Part shown: positions 43,736 to 56,653 of the stretch, piece by piece | Numbering within the stretch: position 1 is the stretch's first letter | Layout: every line of letters starts with the position of its first letter | Source: Diorhabda sublineata | Taxonomy: Eukaryota > Arthropoda > Insecta > Coleoptera > Chrysomelidae | DNA length: 64,000 nt | Assembly: GCF_026230105.1 (NCBI RefSeq) | Contig: NC_079474.1 | Span: 31,572,294 to 31,636,293 of the forward strand | Direction: 5' to 3' | Translations under genes and position numbers: made by a program | Notes under the pieces: model-generated | What the model was told of the DNA's origin: nothing | Seen by the model: the letters and a program-made list of their open reading frames with translations, nothing else | Databases searched by the model: none

Positions 43736-44529
43736 AAAAAGTTAAGAGAACAATTTGTAGGCAGATTTTAAAATATAACTTTGAACTGATCACAAAATGT
43801 AGAGCATAGTACCTAAAAATCTGAACTTTAAGTCATTATAGCATCAAATAAAAGTTATGGTAAAAGATTTATGGTAGATGATAAATCGTTGTACTTTATA
43901 GGGTTTTTCTGTCTTTTCTTTTGTTGATGTCGTTATTAACGTGTTTCGTACACTTGATTTTATCCATATGATATATCATAAAAATCACTTAAGCTAATAT
44001 CAGTTCAATAATGTTACTTAGAATGTTGTTAATAATACCTAAATTTGTAAATTTAGGAAAGATCATTTCACTAGGAATGACGCTAATTTAAAAATAATTC
44101 AACTATATATTTCCAGAAAGAGAGTCACAAGTTAAAAAAAATGGATCAGAAAGGGTTACAAAAACTCTGTTTTCAGTAACATTCCACAGTAAAGACCGTA
44201 CTATCTTCGAATGTCACGTTGTTTCCAGAAAACAATTTAGTTTTCAAAAACTCCCTTAAACCTCCTAAACATACCACACGTTGCCATTAAAAACCATTAA
44301 ATAAAATCTATAGAAGTTGTAACGATGAAAAATGTATTTATTCAAACAATTCGAACATTGAATAATAATAAAAACAAAACTCACATCCTAACCTAAAATA
44401 CTAGAAAAAATTTAAAGTAATTACGTATAACATGCCTTAGATATAAAATTACGAACCGCTACTGTCAACAGTCGTAACCAAACTAAATATTTTATCTGTC
44501 GGCTTTCTTGATCTAACCTAACCAATCCC

Positions 44530-45000
44530 TCCATTCTGAAAATTAGGGAACTGCTTCATGAGTTGTATCAGCAAGACATTCGAATCGCCTAGTTCCCCGG
44601 ACACTCTCATATTGAAGGAAATGTATGAGCAGATGATCTTGCAAACTTAGGAATCACAATCAGACGTTCTTCCTTGCCGTACTCCATTTAGATGTGGGAC
44701 AGCCCATTAAACGTAATATAATAGAAAAGTGGCACTCAACATTCAGAACACTCGAGTCTTCGTCATTTTTTATAACTGCTCCTTAAATAATTCTAATATT
44801 AACTCTCTCTACAGTTCAGACTATGAATAAAACTTATAACAAAAATTTTAAGTGCTTAAAACATCAAATACTAATCCTAGAACTTGGTCAGTATTAGCAA
44901 GTCTACAGTTGGATGAAGTCACTTAAAAACAGGCCGCAGGCCGAATAGCCCTGGCAGCTGATGCCTTCACAACCTTAAGAAGAAGAAGACGCTTTCATGA
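44530..45000 (+). pseudogene. LINE RNase H-like 3' fragment with AAG tail
   Basis: The plus strand reads FPGHSHIEGNV, ADDLANLGI and later KWHSTF, matching the RNase H end (xPGHSGIxGNExAD.LA) of Jockey/R1-type non-LTR elements. It is followed by GGCCGAATAGCCCTGGCAG, (C)TTAAGAAGAAGAAGACG, a typical 3' end with a short A/G-rich tail. Frame breaks make it inactive. Confidence 0.6.
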
Positions 45001-46030
45001 ACACGTTTTCTTTGGCGACACTTTGAGTTACTAAGAATATATTTATTCAGTTTTGCGACCGGAACTTTTTGGTACTTTTTATAATCCTTCAAGTGAGAAT
45101 AGATAAAGTAAACATCCTTTTTTTGTTGAATATTATTTATATAATATTACATAATTTATTCTACAAATACACGTGTAAATCACATGTCACAAATAGAATA
45201 GAGCATCCAAACCTTGGATTGATGATGCGTGTATAAAATTTTTGTTTCTTGTATTTCTTGACGAATTCATGTCAATCTAATCTGATTACTCATATATATG
45301 TAAAAAAGAATCGATTTTGAGCTATTTTGTTCAATAATTATACCAAGATGCCGATTATATCATAATTTAAAATTCCGTGATAATTAATCACAGTTGAAAA
45401 TCACTCCATTAAACTTCTTATTTTTAATAACTAAATTATAAATAAATTAATCCAATTCAAATAATAAACGAAGCTATTCTAGAATGTTTTTATTGTTTAC
45501 CTAACGTTTTATCAGATAAAAACCCACCTTTTTATGTTCAGTTTTCTCTTTAGAAAATATTTCCATGCAAATAAATGATGTAGGGGAAGCAATTAAGTGA
45601 AAACCTTGGAAAACTCTGCTATCGTTTTAATTGTAGTTATCGACAATGAGATGAATTTGATTCTTGTCTAACATAAACGACGTGACGTCCGTGAATATTT
45701 TTCAAAGAAATTGCGTGCTCTGTTTACAGACATTTTTCAAGTAAATTTTTACGAGGGGTGCCAGATGAATTATCAATCACGAGTTCTGAATAATATACAC
45801 CGAAATTTAAACTAAAAAATGAGGAAATTGCTAATTAATAGAAATATTGTAAATTTAGGTGACAAATCTGTAAAATAGAAAACAGGAGAAAGCAAAACCT
45901 CCTATTTTTGTTTTGTCAGATTAAGAGAAACAAAAAAGAAAACTCAGAAATACAATCTATTCTAGGTAAGGAATATTTTACATTTTTTCTATGGAACTCA
46001 GATCCAGACTACATTTTATAATATATAATA
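45000..46030. other. Gene-free interval
   Basis: AT-rich; no coding resemblance, inverted repeat or tandem array seen. Confidence 0.4.
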
Positions 46031-46034
46031 TCAC

Positions 46035-46520
46035 TCAATTAGACGTGTGATTGACACACTGATGGCGCTGCCATTGTCAAATCTATAAGACGTTTATGAA
46101 GTACCAACTTTCATAAGTCTAAGTGTAAATTTTCATGAGATTTCGATTAGTCAGAAAAAAGTGACAGCCATTTAAGTGAAGTTATTTTGGTTATTTTCAA
46201 AACAATAGATTCAAAACAATTTGTGTGTCAAATTATCGTTGCTTCTGGATGAAAAAAAAAGACTGTAGAAGCTCAGCAATGGCTTTAAAAATGTTATACG
46301 GACAATGCTTCATTGAAAAGAGCCATTAGTTATAGGTTTGCTCAATTTAATCGTTGTAGTACAGACGCCGATTATTGTGAACATTCTGGTCGTCCAATTG
46401 AGGTGATTACTCCAGAAAACATCAAAAAAATCCAAAAAATTGGTTACATCTAATCGTAAATTGAAAAAACGTGAGATATCAGAAGTCAACCAACGGTGAC
46501 GACCATCCGGTGATGACAAA
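46035..46520 (+). mobile_element. Decayed mariner element, copy 2
   Basis: The leader (GACACACTGATGGCGCTG, then CATTGTCAAATC) and the coding start match copy 1 at 6810-6427 on the opposite strand. Plus-strand frames give EAQQWL, KRAISYRFAQFNRCSTDADY, CEHSGRPIEVITPENIKKI and VTSNRKLKKREISEVNQR, the N-terminal DNA-binding half of mariner transposase. The catalytic part is absent. Confidence 0.75.
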
Positions 46521-47324
46521 AAATAGGTTAAGATTGGATGCCATGTCAAATATACGCATACAATTGTCGGACGTAATATCGAATTATAGTAACTTGATTT
46601 GATTATGAAAATAAACAAGGTGCGTATTATGTTTAAAAAAATCAATTGAAGAACTAATTTTTATATTAACATTTATTAGTCTGCTTACTCTCCATTTAAC
46701 GTTGATAGAGTTTAATGTACAGAAATGAATCAAAAGGGGTCTAATAGTGCCGTATATATATTTTCATATTAACTCCCTACTAGAACCCAAGGTCTGTCCA
46801 TTTCCTCTTGAACTGTTTTCATTAATATGTTAATTTTTGCATCAAACTATATGGTGCTGCGACAAATAGTCATATAAAGAAAACCATTTTTGCTGTCATT
46901 TTCATTGTCAATCCAATATTTCCAATATTATGCTATTTTTTTGACACATTTTGATCCATCTTCGTGTAATGTTCTCATTTTTATTATTTTATCAATTATC
47001 AATTAATCTTGGAATCAGATGAAACAGAATCATGCTTTTGTTGGAATAAACCTAGTTCTTGTGTAAACATTAAAAAAATCATTATATACAAATTACTGTC
47101 AATTGACCATGACTCGTTTTTAAGTACTCACATTTATAGATGAATTACCATTTAATTATACCATTAAAAGCTAAATAGAATGTGTGTATACCTGAACAAA
47201 ATAACATGTGATTGGAATTGATAGTTTAGTAAATAACACTTCAAATAACAGCTACATCTCTACGTTTTTAAACATATGATATAATATGATTAACCAAAAT
47301 CTGCATTAAATAACACCAATCATT

Positions 47325-47511
47325 GATATTATAAGCAATCGTGACTAGATTTTTTCATATACGAGCCTTATAGGAGTGTTTTTGCATGAATTTACATGAC
47401 TTTTGACATATGACATCAGCAAAATGGCGAAAGTTAATAATATGTTGACCGTAACGAAAATCGAACTTTCTTCACATTCCCCTCGTATTATAAGCAATAC
47501 TGACTGGATCT

Positions 47512-47567
<56 letters not shown>

Positions 47568-48300
47568 TATCCTTACAGGAGTATTACTTGCCTGGATTGA
47601 CGTGAAGTTTGACATATGACATCAGAAAAACAGCGAAAACTCATAATATGTTCACCGTAATTAGACACGATCTTTTGTCACACACATCCCTCGTATTATA
47701 AGCAATCGTGACTAGATCTGTTTATATAAATGTATATACTAGCCCTACAGGAGTGTAACTTGCATGGTTTGACGTGAAGTTGACGAAAGTCGATCTTTCT
47801 TCACACACCCCTCGTATTATAAGAAATCGTAACTAGATTTTTTGATATACTTCTATATACTAACCTCATAGGAGTGTTCTTGCATGAATTTACGTGCAAT
47901 TTGACATATGACATCAGCAAAATGGCGAAAGTTATTCTCTTATTATAAGTAATAATCACTAGTCCGTTTATATACATCTATATACTAGCCTTCTAGGAAA
48001 GTTATTTGTATGAACTTACGTACAAGTTTGACATATGACATTAGAAAAATGGCGGAAACTAATAATATATTCACCGTATCGAAAATCGATCTTTCTTCAC
48101 ACAACCCTCGTATTATAAGCAATCGTGATTAGATCCATTTATATTTATATCTATATACTATCCTTACAGAAGTGCTACTTGCATGGATTATTGACGTGGA
48201 GTTTGACATATAACAGCAGCAAAACGGTGGAAACTAATTACATGTTTACCGTATCGAAAGTCGATCTTTCTTTACACAACCCTTGTATATAAACAATCGA
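47325..48300. repeat. Satellite-like tandem array, unit about 120-205 bp
   Basis: Seven imperfect units start at TTATAAGCAATCGTGACTAG-type sequence near 47329, 47488, 47693, 47815, 47941, 48110 and 48283. A full unit then carries TATACTAGCCTTACAGGAGT, CATGAATTTACGTG, TTGACATATGACATCAGCAA and CTTTCTTCACAC. Two short units (about 123 bp) have lost part of the unit. Confidence 0.85.
47515..47566. repeat. (TA)n microsatellite inside the array
   Basis: About 50 bp of TA repeat in the second satellite unit, where other units have a short TATATA tract; a local expansion. Confidence 0.9.
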
Positions 48301-48776
48301 AAATTAAAAAAGTGTTGATAGTTTGTTATAAACCATATGGTATTATGAAAAAGTTGTTATAATTCTTGTATGACATAAGTTTAGGAGTTTAAACAACGAA
48401 CAATCCAAATAATAATTAAATGCAAATATCATGGTAAACATTTCAAATCTATTCCTATAGAACAATTTGATACGTAATTAACATTGGAAAAATAGTTAAT
48501 TATTTGCAGAACATTACCCGATCACCTTCGCTGCGTAGTGTATGTCAGATATAATTTATCAGTACCTAATAAACGACTACATACGACTTTCCAAAACTCT
48601 ATATAACAAATCGACAGCCAGCGCGAAAATAAGTAATCTTATCTCGAAACGTTTTATTTGTATTATTTTTCATATAATGCGTGATTGTCTCTTACTAACA
48701 ATATAATTCAAATAATATTAAAATGGTGTAATTAGTATAAAGTGATGTGGTGGGTATACAAATCGCAACAGTCAAT

Positions 48777-48922
48777 TTGTATATAAATATACAAGGAATT
48801 ATTACTCCAAACTTATTTCAATTTGAATTGTTTGGTGTATCAGAGAGGTCGGAATACCCGTATCACGAGCGTGAGGATATCAGTGACATCAATATTTGTT
48901 GCGACTTTTCAAATATTACTAA
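48777..48922 (+). promoter_or_regulatory. Possible TATA promoter and non-coding first exon
   Basis: TATATAAATATA near 48779, then about 110 bp of less AT-rich sequence (containing AGAGAGGTCGGAATACCCGT) ending at CTAA|GTAAGTTATT, a strong donor at about 48923. No open frame of note. It could be a 5' untranslated exon of the glutamine synthetase gene 11.7 kb downstream, whose first coding exon begins with an acceptor; this link is only inferred. Confidence 0.3.
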
Positions 48923-51239
48923 GTAAGTTATTTTAAATTTTTTCTCTATTTAATTATAAAGAATAAACTTCATTTAATATTTATTTTTTTTAAATATCAA
49001 TTTGAAACACGTATTCTACCTTGTATAAAGTAATTTGAAATTACATTCAAATTATAGAATTTTAATAATTTTTACATAATGTTAATGCTAAATTAATTGA
49101 ATAAAATTAGAATAAAATAATTATTCTACTTGTAATTTTTTCACATTTTATATTTTGTTGTAAAGTTTTGATTCTACTTACGCTAATTCACGTTTTGTAA
49201 CTTAGTACAAAATTAAAAATTGGATAGAATAAAGAGAGGTTATGTTTAACGATAACATTTTTAATAACTATTTATGGAACATTTAACTATTATTTCATCA
49301 TATACTTTAACTATTTTTGTCTATGATTCAAAAGTTATGAAATAAAAAAATAATTATCTATGAATACAGCCACTGACAGCATGTTTCTAACAAATAATAA
49401 TAAGATCAACTAAATAGATAGATGAAGCACTAATAATTTTGATAATATATGATTATTCAAGTAATGATGGCCATTACTCGTGAAAACAATACTATACTTT
49501 ATCTAAAACTTTCAAAAACACAATATATTTTTGTCATCATGATAATTGTAATAAATAGTGATAGTTATTAAAAGTTATAGGTGGATTTGTTTAGTTTTAG
49601 AAACATGAGAGAGAGAGAGAGAAATGCTTTATTGTCAAAAAATTACTACAATTTGTAGACCAAAGCTTGTAAAAACTTCAAAAAAATATAACTAAATAAG
49701 GATACAAATAAAATAAAATTTCAATATACAGAATAAAACCACAATGAGTAACAAAATTATAGGTAATATTTAGTATATAAGTCGTATATGAGTCCATAGC
49801 AAATATTAATCCAGTATGCATGTGTCCAGAATTAAATATTATTATTAGAATACAAGATATCGATTTGATTTCAATTGTCAAGTGATTGTGCATTTTTTTG
49901 CATTGTAAATATTGAGCACTAAACTAATTTTGAACGTGGAGTAAGTAAGTAAAGGTCGTGCTCCTAAGTGGATAGCCGTGCAATGATTTTTCTGAAATTG
50001 GAGAACCGTGTCAATGTGTTTGCCTATTGCAGTCACTTTTCATATGGTCACAGTCAACTGGTCCGTGCGGCAGGTTTCCATTTAACCCAAAGTTATTGAA
50101 ACTCGTACCAAATACTAATGAAATATTTTAAAATGTCATTTTTAATGACTTACTTTGGTCGTGCTACCTCCAGAAATTTAATTCCGGTTTCTTGTTATTC
50201 AATATCTTTCTCCAATATTTGCATTAAGTCGACCGGTATAATTATCAGCTATCATTTCATCTAAATCCTATGATGATTTACCCAAAAAAATGATTCATGT
50301 TATAGAAACCTGTTTTTACAATATTTTCATCATTGTTAAATTAAATGAATAATAACATAATAGAATAATTTATTTACGTTTAAAATGTGTTATCAAAACG
50401 TTATTGAAAACAAATTAAAATAGAAGTATTTATACTCATCAAAGTACTACCCTTGGCATTAATAATCTACTTATACTAAAGTTAAATCCATATCCATGCT
50501 ACCCCATTTTTTAATTCCGGAAATAGCAGGAAGTAGATGTTAGAGCAGCGAGTAAGGTGGAAACGGAAACAAAGGAAGACTTCTAGTAGCAAAATCTCGT
50601 AACGTAACATACCGTCTTATCATATTGGAGAAGAAAGCTGTTGGACTGTTTTCTAGATTTCTTTTTCCGTACACGTTCCATTAACCCTTGTAAAATTAAG
50701 AGTTTATAGGTGTTTACCATGGAAATAATTCTTATCACAGTATGCTTTCTATTGAGAACGTTGTTTTGTAGACATAACTTTCACTCCGAGTAACAATTCT
50801 GTTGATGCGTTGTTCAAGATCTATGTTTCACGACAGATACTATAGATCCAATCTCTCTAAATCTTTTGAAATAGCACACAGACAGGCCTACCTACTTTCT
50901 GACATTGATGTCAGACTTCCTTCATGATTCTTTCAGTTTTCAATTATCATCTGACCAGTTAATACTTTCACTTGTACAACTGTAGTAGATGAAAGCTGGT
51001 ATACAGCGGATCTTTTCTACAAGCTTTACATGGTGGTAATCCTACTATTGGAAATCTCAGCATTCTCAGCATTATTAAATCAAAGTTCTTCTATATTTAG
51101 ATTATAATTGTGATACCGTAGAACTATAGGACAAACATATTAGTATTTACAATCTAGATTAAAAATTCATCAATACAATAGAAATATAAAACTGTATTGG
51201 AGTCGCGACGTAGATTATCAAGTGACAACAAACTCTGAA
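48923..51239. other. Gene-free interval
   Basis: AT-rich. Somewhat GC-richer patches at 49920-50110 and 50520-50700 have no recognisable frame. Apart from the dispersed repeat at 49608 I see nothing. Confidence 0.4.
49608..49665. repeat. Dispersed repeat AAATGCTTTATTGTC, copy 2
   Basis: Second copy of the block at 43675, here next to a short GA-dinucleotide run. Confidence 0.45.
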
Positions 51240-51430
51240 AACAGTTTCATCAACCGAAAAAGTGATGGCGACTGTTTTTTGGGACAGTCATCATAAAAAA
51301 GCGACAATATTTGAAAAAAGAAAAACTTTTTCATCAGGTGATCTCCTATAGATTTGTTTGACTATCGTGATCTTCTCAGAAAACTCTCATAAATAAGAAC
51401 TAGAAATCCATCAAGATGTAAACAATTTGA
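51240..51430 (+). pseudogene. Short mariner transposase fragment
   Basis: KTVSSTEKVMATVFWDSHHKK followed by FEKRKT is the VFWDxxG core block of mariner transposase; nothing on either side is readable. Confidence 0.55.
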
Positions 51431-52715
51431 ACAAAGTTATAAGTTTAATATAATGTAAATTCCTAAGAATGGCTGACTCTGGCATTTAAACAGGTGCTCT
51501 GTATTAGTCTGTTCCTTCCGTAAGCGGTATTTCTTCACCATCTCTGAGGGGTTTGTCTGACCTATAAAGGTTCTGGCCATGTTGTAGCTGTATCACTGAA
51601 GACTTGTCTTGTTATTTTTCCCTTCTCATGAAATGTTTATTAAACTGTCGGTAAGGTTCAGGTTCTGACAGGCTATTGATTAACTAGAACCCTAACCTGA
51701 AATCCAGCAGTTGCTTTACGGCAAGAATCAGCCTGTCTGTGCAAATCTACACACTATTGCAGTTATTATCTTTTTCAGAAAGTTGGGCCACCAGCTTGGT
51801 CTGTATAACAAAATCTTACCTTCCTAGAGATATGAAAACATTCCTACATATAGTTAAAATAGATTTTATTTTTATATTTTTGTGATATAATTATCACAGT
51901 TTCCAATGTCAGGTTATGTTTTGACAAAGACCGAAAGTAGGTCAAACTGTTAAAATTATTTTCTATGAAAAATACATTATCAACACAAACATGGAATCAA
52001 TATCATCCATTAAGGAAAATATTAAATTTATCTATTACTAGGCCTTTAATCAATTTTATCTATTGAAATATGAATTAGAGAAATATTCATTAGAAACGTA
52101 TTTAGGTTTGTGGTAAGCAATACTCGTCATATTAACTTTGCATTTATTTTTAAAAATTTATATTATAATCACTCCAAATAAAATTCTAACGCGCTGTTTA
52201 AGTCAAACATTTCGAAAGCAAACAAACACCTATCAAATATTTAAATAACTTATAATTCATATACTACTATGTTTGTTTCCAAATTATAGAAGTACAGATA
52301 GTATAAAAATCACGTGACGCTCATATGATAGCGAATGGGCTACCTGTATAATGTGTAATTCATGTTCGTAATTTTGAATTAATCAAATGCCAATATCAAA
52401 ATAATTCTGAATAATCTAGAATTTCGAAATATAAAAGATTTCGCGTATAACGATTGTATCTCGAATTCGACCGTTTTATATAACTTTCTTATTGATTTTG
52501 TACACTAAATATTAGCATCAATACTTAAATATTTCTTCCAATATTGGGCATATTAAAATTAGTTGATTAGTGAAAGATTCAAATTCAAATTCACTACGCT
52601 TACATCCATTTCACAGCTGACATTGCTGAGAGTATCTGATCCTGATGTGGGAATTTGTTAAGGAAAACCTTAAAATGTCGGAGAGGGAAAAACATAGAGG
52701 AATAGCTCTGGTCAC

Positions 52716-54890
52716 ATGGCTGCAGTGATAACCTTAACACGTGAGGCAGCTAAGTTGACGGGAGATCTTGTGATATTGTCCTCCTGTGAATTCGTGGCTG
52801 AAAATAATAATAAAATCAAACAAATTCTCAAAGTTAATGATTACCCAAGAGAGCTGGTCAATAAAATCGATACCTCGAAACGAAAGAAAAAATTCCCTTA
52901 CATTAGAAGATTGTCTTCGTCCAATAATTGTGTGCTGGCATTCTACCCAATAAACAAAGTTGGCAACTTATTCACACATATCAAAGACAAAACTTCTCAA
53001 CTCCACCATTTTAATGAGATTTATAAAATAAAATTGTTTAGACTGCAATAAAAGTTACATTGGTATGACTAAACAGTACTTGAAATTCAGAATGTACCAG
53101 CATGAATATGATTGTCGAGAACATAATAAGAACAAAAAAAATAAAACAGCTCTAGCTCAATATCATTTCACCTAAAGTCACAACTTTATTTTTGATGCAA
53201 AAATATGCCAGAAAACCACTGAATGATATTTTGAATGATTATATGTCGGCAAAATCTGATCGGACTAGTACTTGATGGTAATAATTAGAATAATACCAAC
53301 AGTTTTTACCGCTCTGTACTGCGACTAGTGTTCTGAAAATTTTCTTGCATGGGTTTTCCGAAATGCTCGCTTCAGCTAAAATAATTTCAGTTCTCTGAAA
53401 CTTCCGGTTATACCGGAAGTGGACCCAAAACTTCGTTATTTTAAACGGAATGCTATGGTTTTTATTAAATTTCAATATAACTTTATATGAGACATCGTAT
53501 GCCTAAAGTCCACCATTTTTTAATTACTGAGATCTAATATTTTTAAGATTTAGACAAATAACACTTACAGCTTTCAAAATCTATGAAAACCTTCACAAAA
53601 ATTTATATAGGATGTTCAGAAAATGGTGCCGAATTTCGATATCTAAGAAAGACTTAATTTTTTCAAATGGCAACCCCCATTATTGTCTTTACCATCGGAT
53701 TCTACGCTTTGAATTAAGGGAACTTAAATTAACGGTTTTTGTAGAAACAAGAAAATACTGAAATCTCCATGGTTTTTAATTGTCACCTGCCGATGGTGAA
53801 CAGCGAATAACAAAAGTTAACGTATCCAAAATAAAATTTGCAACGCTTAAACTTCAAGCTGTCTTCATTGTTTGTTTGTTTGTTGCTATGTTAGCTTTTT
53901 TTGTCGCTCCAGACAACCGACAATTAAAAACCATGAAGATTTCAGTTTTTTCATGTTTCTACAAAAACTCTTAATTTGAGATATATGAATTTACTAACGA
54001 AGCGTAGAATCCAATGGTAAAGAGAAAAATGGGGGTCGACATTTGAAAAAATTAAGTTTTTGAAGCTTTTAGATAGCGAAATTCGGCACCATATTCTGAA
54101 CAACCTATATAAATTTTTGTCAATGTTTTCACAGATTTTGAAAGCTCTAAGTGTTATTTGTCCAAATCCCAAAAATATTAGACCTGACTCACTTAACTTA
54201 GAAATATAATTTTTTTAGTGGAGGGTTGTATGTGTCCAAAAATTTCGAAAATGTGAAATAATTAAAAAATGGTGGACCTTAGGCATACGATGCCTTATAT
54301 AAAATTATATTGAAATTTCGCGTAGATTCTAAAAATTTAATAAAAACTATAGCATTCCGTTCAAGATAACGAAGTTTGGGTCCACTTCCGGTATAACCGG
54401 AAGTTCCAGAAAACTGAAATTATTTTAGCTCAAACGTGCATTTCGGAAAACCCATGCAAGTAAATTTTCAGAACACTAGTCCCAGTACTTTCCCATATAC
54501 ATATCGATTCAGCTCGTCGTAAAGAACCCTGTACTTTTGACTCAAGTCTAATAATTTAAAAAGGTATGTTCGCACTGGTTATTACTTATAAGTGTGTTTA
54601 TTGGTTTCTAGCTCAACTTTTTCATTGTCCTTCTGTTGTATACAACAATGGTCTTGTTTGTTTATGTTATATAGTTTGTCTTAAATGCAGAGTATGCTAT
54701 TCATTTATATATACATGTATAGATATTTATATTGTTTACTTGTCTATCTTCGTCAACATTGGAGTTATAACGTATCATATGTTTTCAGCCTTGAGAAAGA
54801 TGAAATAAAAGATCGAAACGTTGGCATCTTAAAAAACTCTTGGGCAGTTTTATTTTGAGTCTTCAGCCCACACCACCATTCGAAATTATA
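52716..54890 (+). mobile_element. Penelope-like retroelement remnant, split by a foldback element
   Basis: A 111-codon plus-strand frame (52716-53051) contains NDYPRELVNKI, KKKFPYIRRLS and LFTHIKDKT, followed in other frames by SYIGMTKQYLKFRMYQHEYD, CREHNKN and KTALAQYHF. This is the linker and GIY-YIG endonuclease of Penelope-like elements. After a 1.17-kb insertion, 54489-54890 has the usual 3' tail (TTGAGAAAGATGAAATAAAA, GATCGAAACGTTGGC). The reverse transcriptase part upstream is missing. Confidence 0.65.
53316..54488. mobile_element. Foldback element, 1.17 kb, arms over 450 bp
   Basis: The ends GTACTG(C/G)GACTAGTGTTC are inverted copies, and the two arms (53316-53790 and 53917-54488) stay alignable through to a loop of about 125 bp, sharing for example ACTTCCGGTTATACCGGAAG, AAAACCCATGCAAG and GCATACGATG. 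The right arm has about 60 extra bases near 54185-54260. No coding capacity. It is inserted into the Penelope-like remnant. Confidence 0.85.
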
Positions 54891-56554
54891 ACTCATTATA
54901 TATTTCAAGAATTTTGTTTTCAGGGATATTTTTATTCTTTAATAAAGGTTTCGTTATGAGGTCTTTGTGAATTATTTTTGAATTTTCTATAGGGATTGAA
55001 ATAAAGAGGGTGGTACGTTTCTCAATCATTATCAATATTTCACACTTAAAATAATATAATATTGTTTTATAAGCTGTACTGATAACAATTATTACTAAAT
55101 AATTACAAAACAATGTTTATCTAAAACATATTATAATTTAATTTGACGTTAATGATCTCTTGACCTCATTGTGTAATCATATCAGTTACATCGTCAATCA
55201 GCAGGATTCGTAAGGATTTGTTCACTATTACAAACCTTAAAAACAGAATCAATAATTATTATAACAAATTTCTTTAAATAGATTTTATATCATAATACTT
55301 AATAGATTGACAGATGCGGCAATGTTATAAAAAATTAGTAAAATGACACTAGAAGGTGAAGAAAAACAATTCTAATTAAACCCAATCAAAAACGAGACCA
55401 TATTGCTTGCAATCAAGCTTCTTAATTGATATTCCCCAGCACTAGATAGAAGCCGTAATTTTAAAGAAAAGACTATATTGAAAATAATATCTTTTCCAAT
55501 TCTTCTTTGTAAGTGGATCAGTTCCAGAACTATTCACAACAGAGACTTCCTATATATCAATTTAAAACTAATAATTGTAGCTTAAATACCAGATTTTTAA
55601 GTTTTCTACGACTTCACCTAAAATTTTATTCATCATCAGTTAAATAATAATAAAATAACATTTAAGTATCAGCGTTAAGAAGTTGAAACTTCAATCCAAA
55701 CGTCATTTACGAGAGATTAAATAACCGACGAAGTACTTAAAGTGAAGATTATGGGGGGCACCGCCTCTAGATACGAAAACTATATGTATCCAATGTATGT
55801 AAAAACTATTGAGATATATACAGGGTGTTCAGATGATGCAAAAAATTCTAGAGTGAGTGACGTGAAAATAATGCTGTGACACGAAAAAAATGTCCTCATT
55901 CGATCCCACATGGGCGGGAAATCATTGTGGAAAAATTCGCTAACCATTTAGGTTATTATCATCTCTAGGTTTCTGAAATACAAATGCGATACGTGTCTTT
56001 AGGATAACTTAACTAGTGAAGCTAAACAACTGGTTTCGATGCCTATTTCTCGCCAAATTGGTAATATATAAATTTAGGATTTGATCTCAAATAATGTTTT
56101 CATTCCGAAACACAGAGTGTGCAAAGTTTAAATCAAGTTATACCGCTCAAAGTAGGACAAAATCGAGACCAAAAAGTGAGTTACAAACATATTGGTGAAA
56201 GTAATAAAAGCGCGTTGAAAATATATATAAGGTTATGACCATGAAACCTGTAAATATTCTAGCATTCTAAAATTTGTCCCCAAAGTACTTTCTTCTGTTC
56301 GTGAGTTCGAGATTTCGTTAACATTAATTACTATTTATGTTATAGAAAATTGAATTCTCTACAACTTTTGTCGAAATAACGTTTTTATACATCAAACAGT
56401 TTTTAAGATCAACGCAAAGTATCGATATTTACACCATAAGGAAAGGTCAACCGTTACTATCGTTATATAATATGCCATTTGAAGTCTCTGGACCTTGAAA
56501 AAACATACAGTTATGAATAATGTGATTTTTTTATCAATTAGTGCAATACATTTG

Positions 56555-56556
<2 letters not shown>
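54891..56556. other. Gene-free interval
   Basis: AT-rich. ACAGGGTGTTC at about 55820, a common transposon tip in insects, is the only notable string, without a matching partner found. Confidence 0.4.

Positions 56557-56649
<93 letters not shown>
56557..56649. repeat. (TA)n microsatellite, about 90 bp
   Basis: Long TA tract with one interruption. The Tyr/Ile-rich frames over it on both strands are artefacts of the repeat. Confidence 0.95.

Positions 56650-56653
<4 letters not shown>

Noticed and set aside
47325..48300. Possible CRISPR-like array
   Set aside because: The repeats are long, variable and contiguous without unique spacers in eukaryotic DNA; a satellite fits better.
53239..53475. 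78-codon minus-strand frame with a complementary frame at 53951-54172
   Set aside because: Both lie in the arms of the foldback element and exist because the arms are inverted copies.
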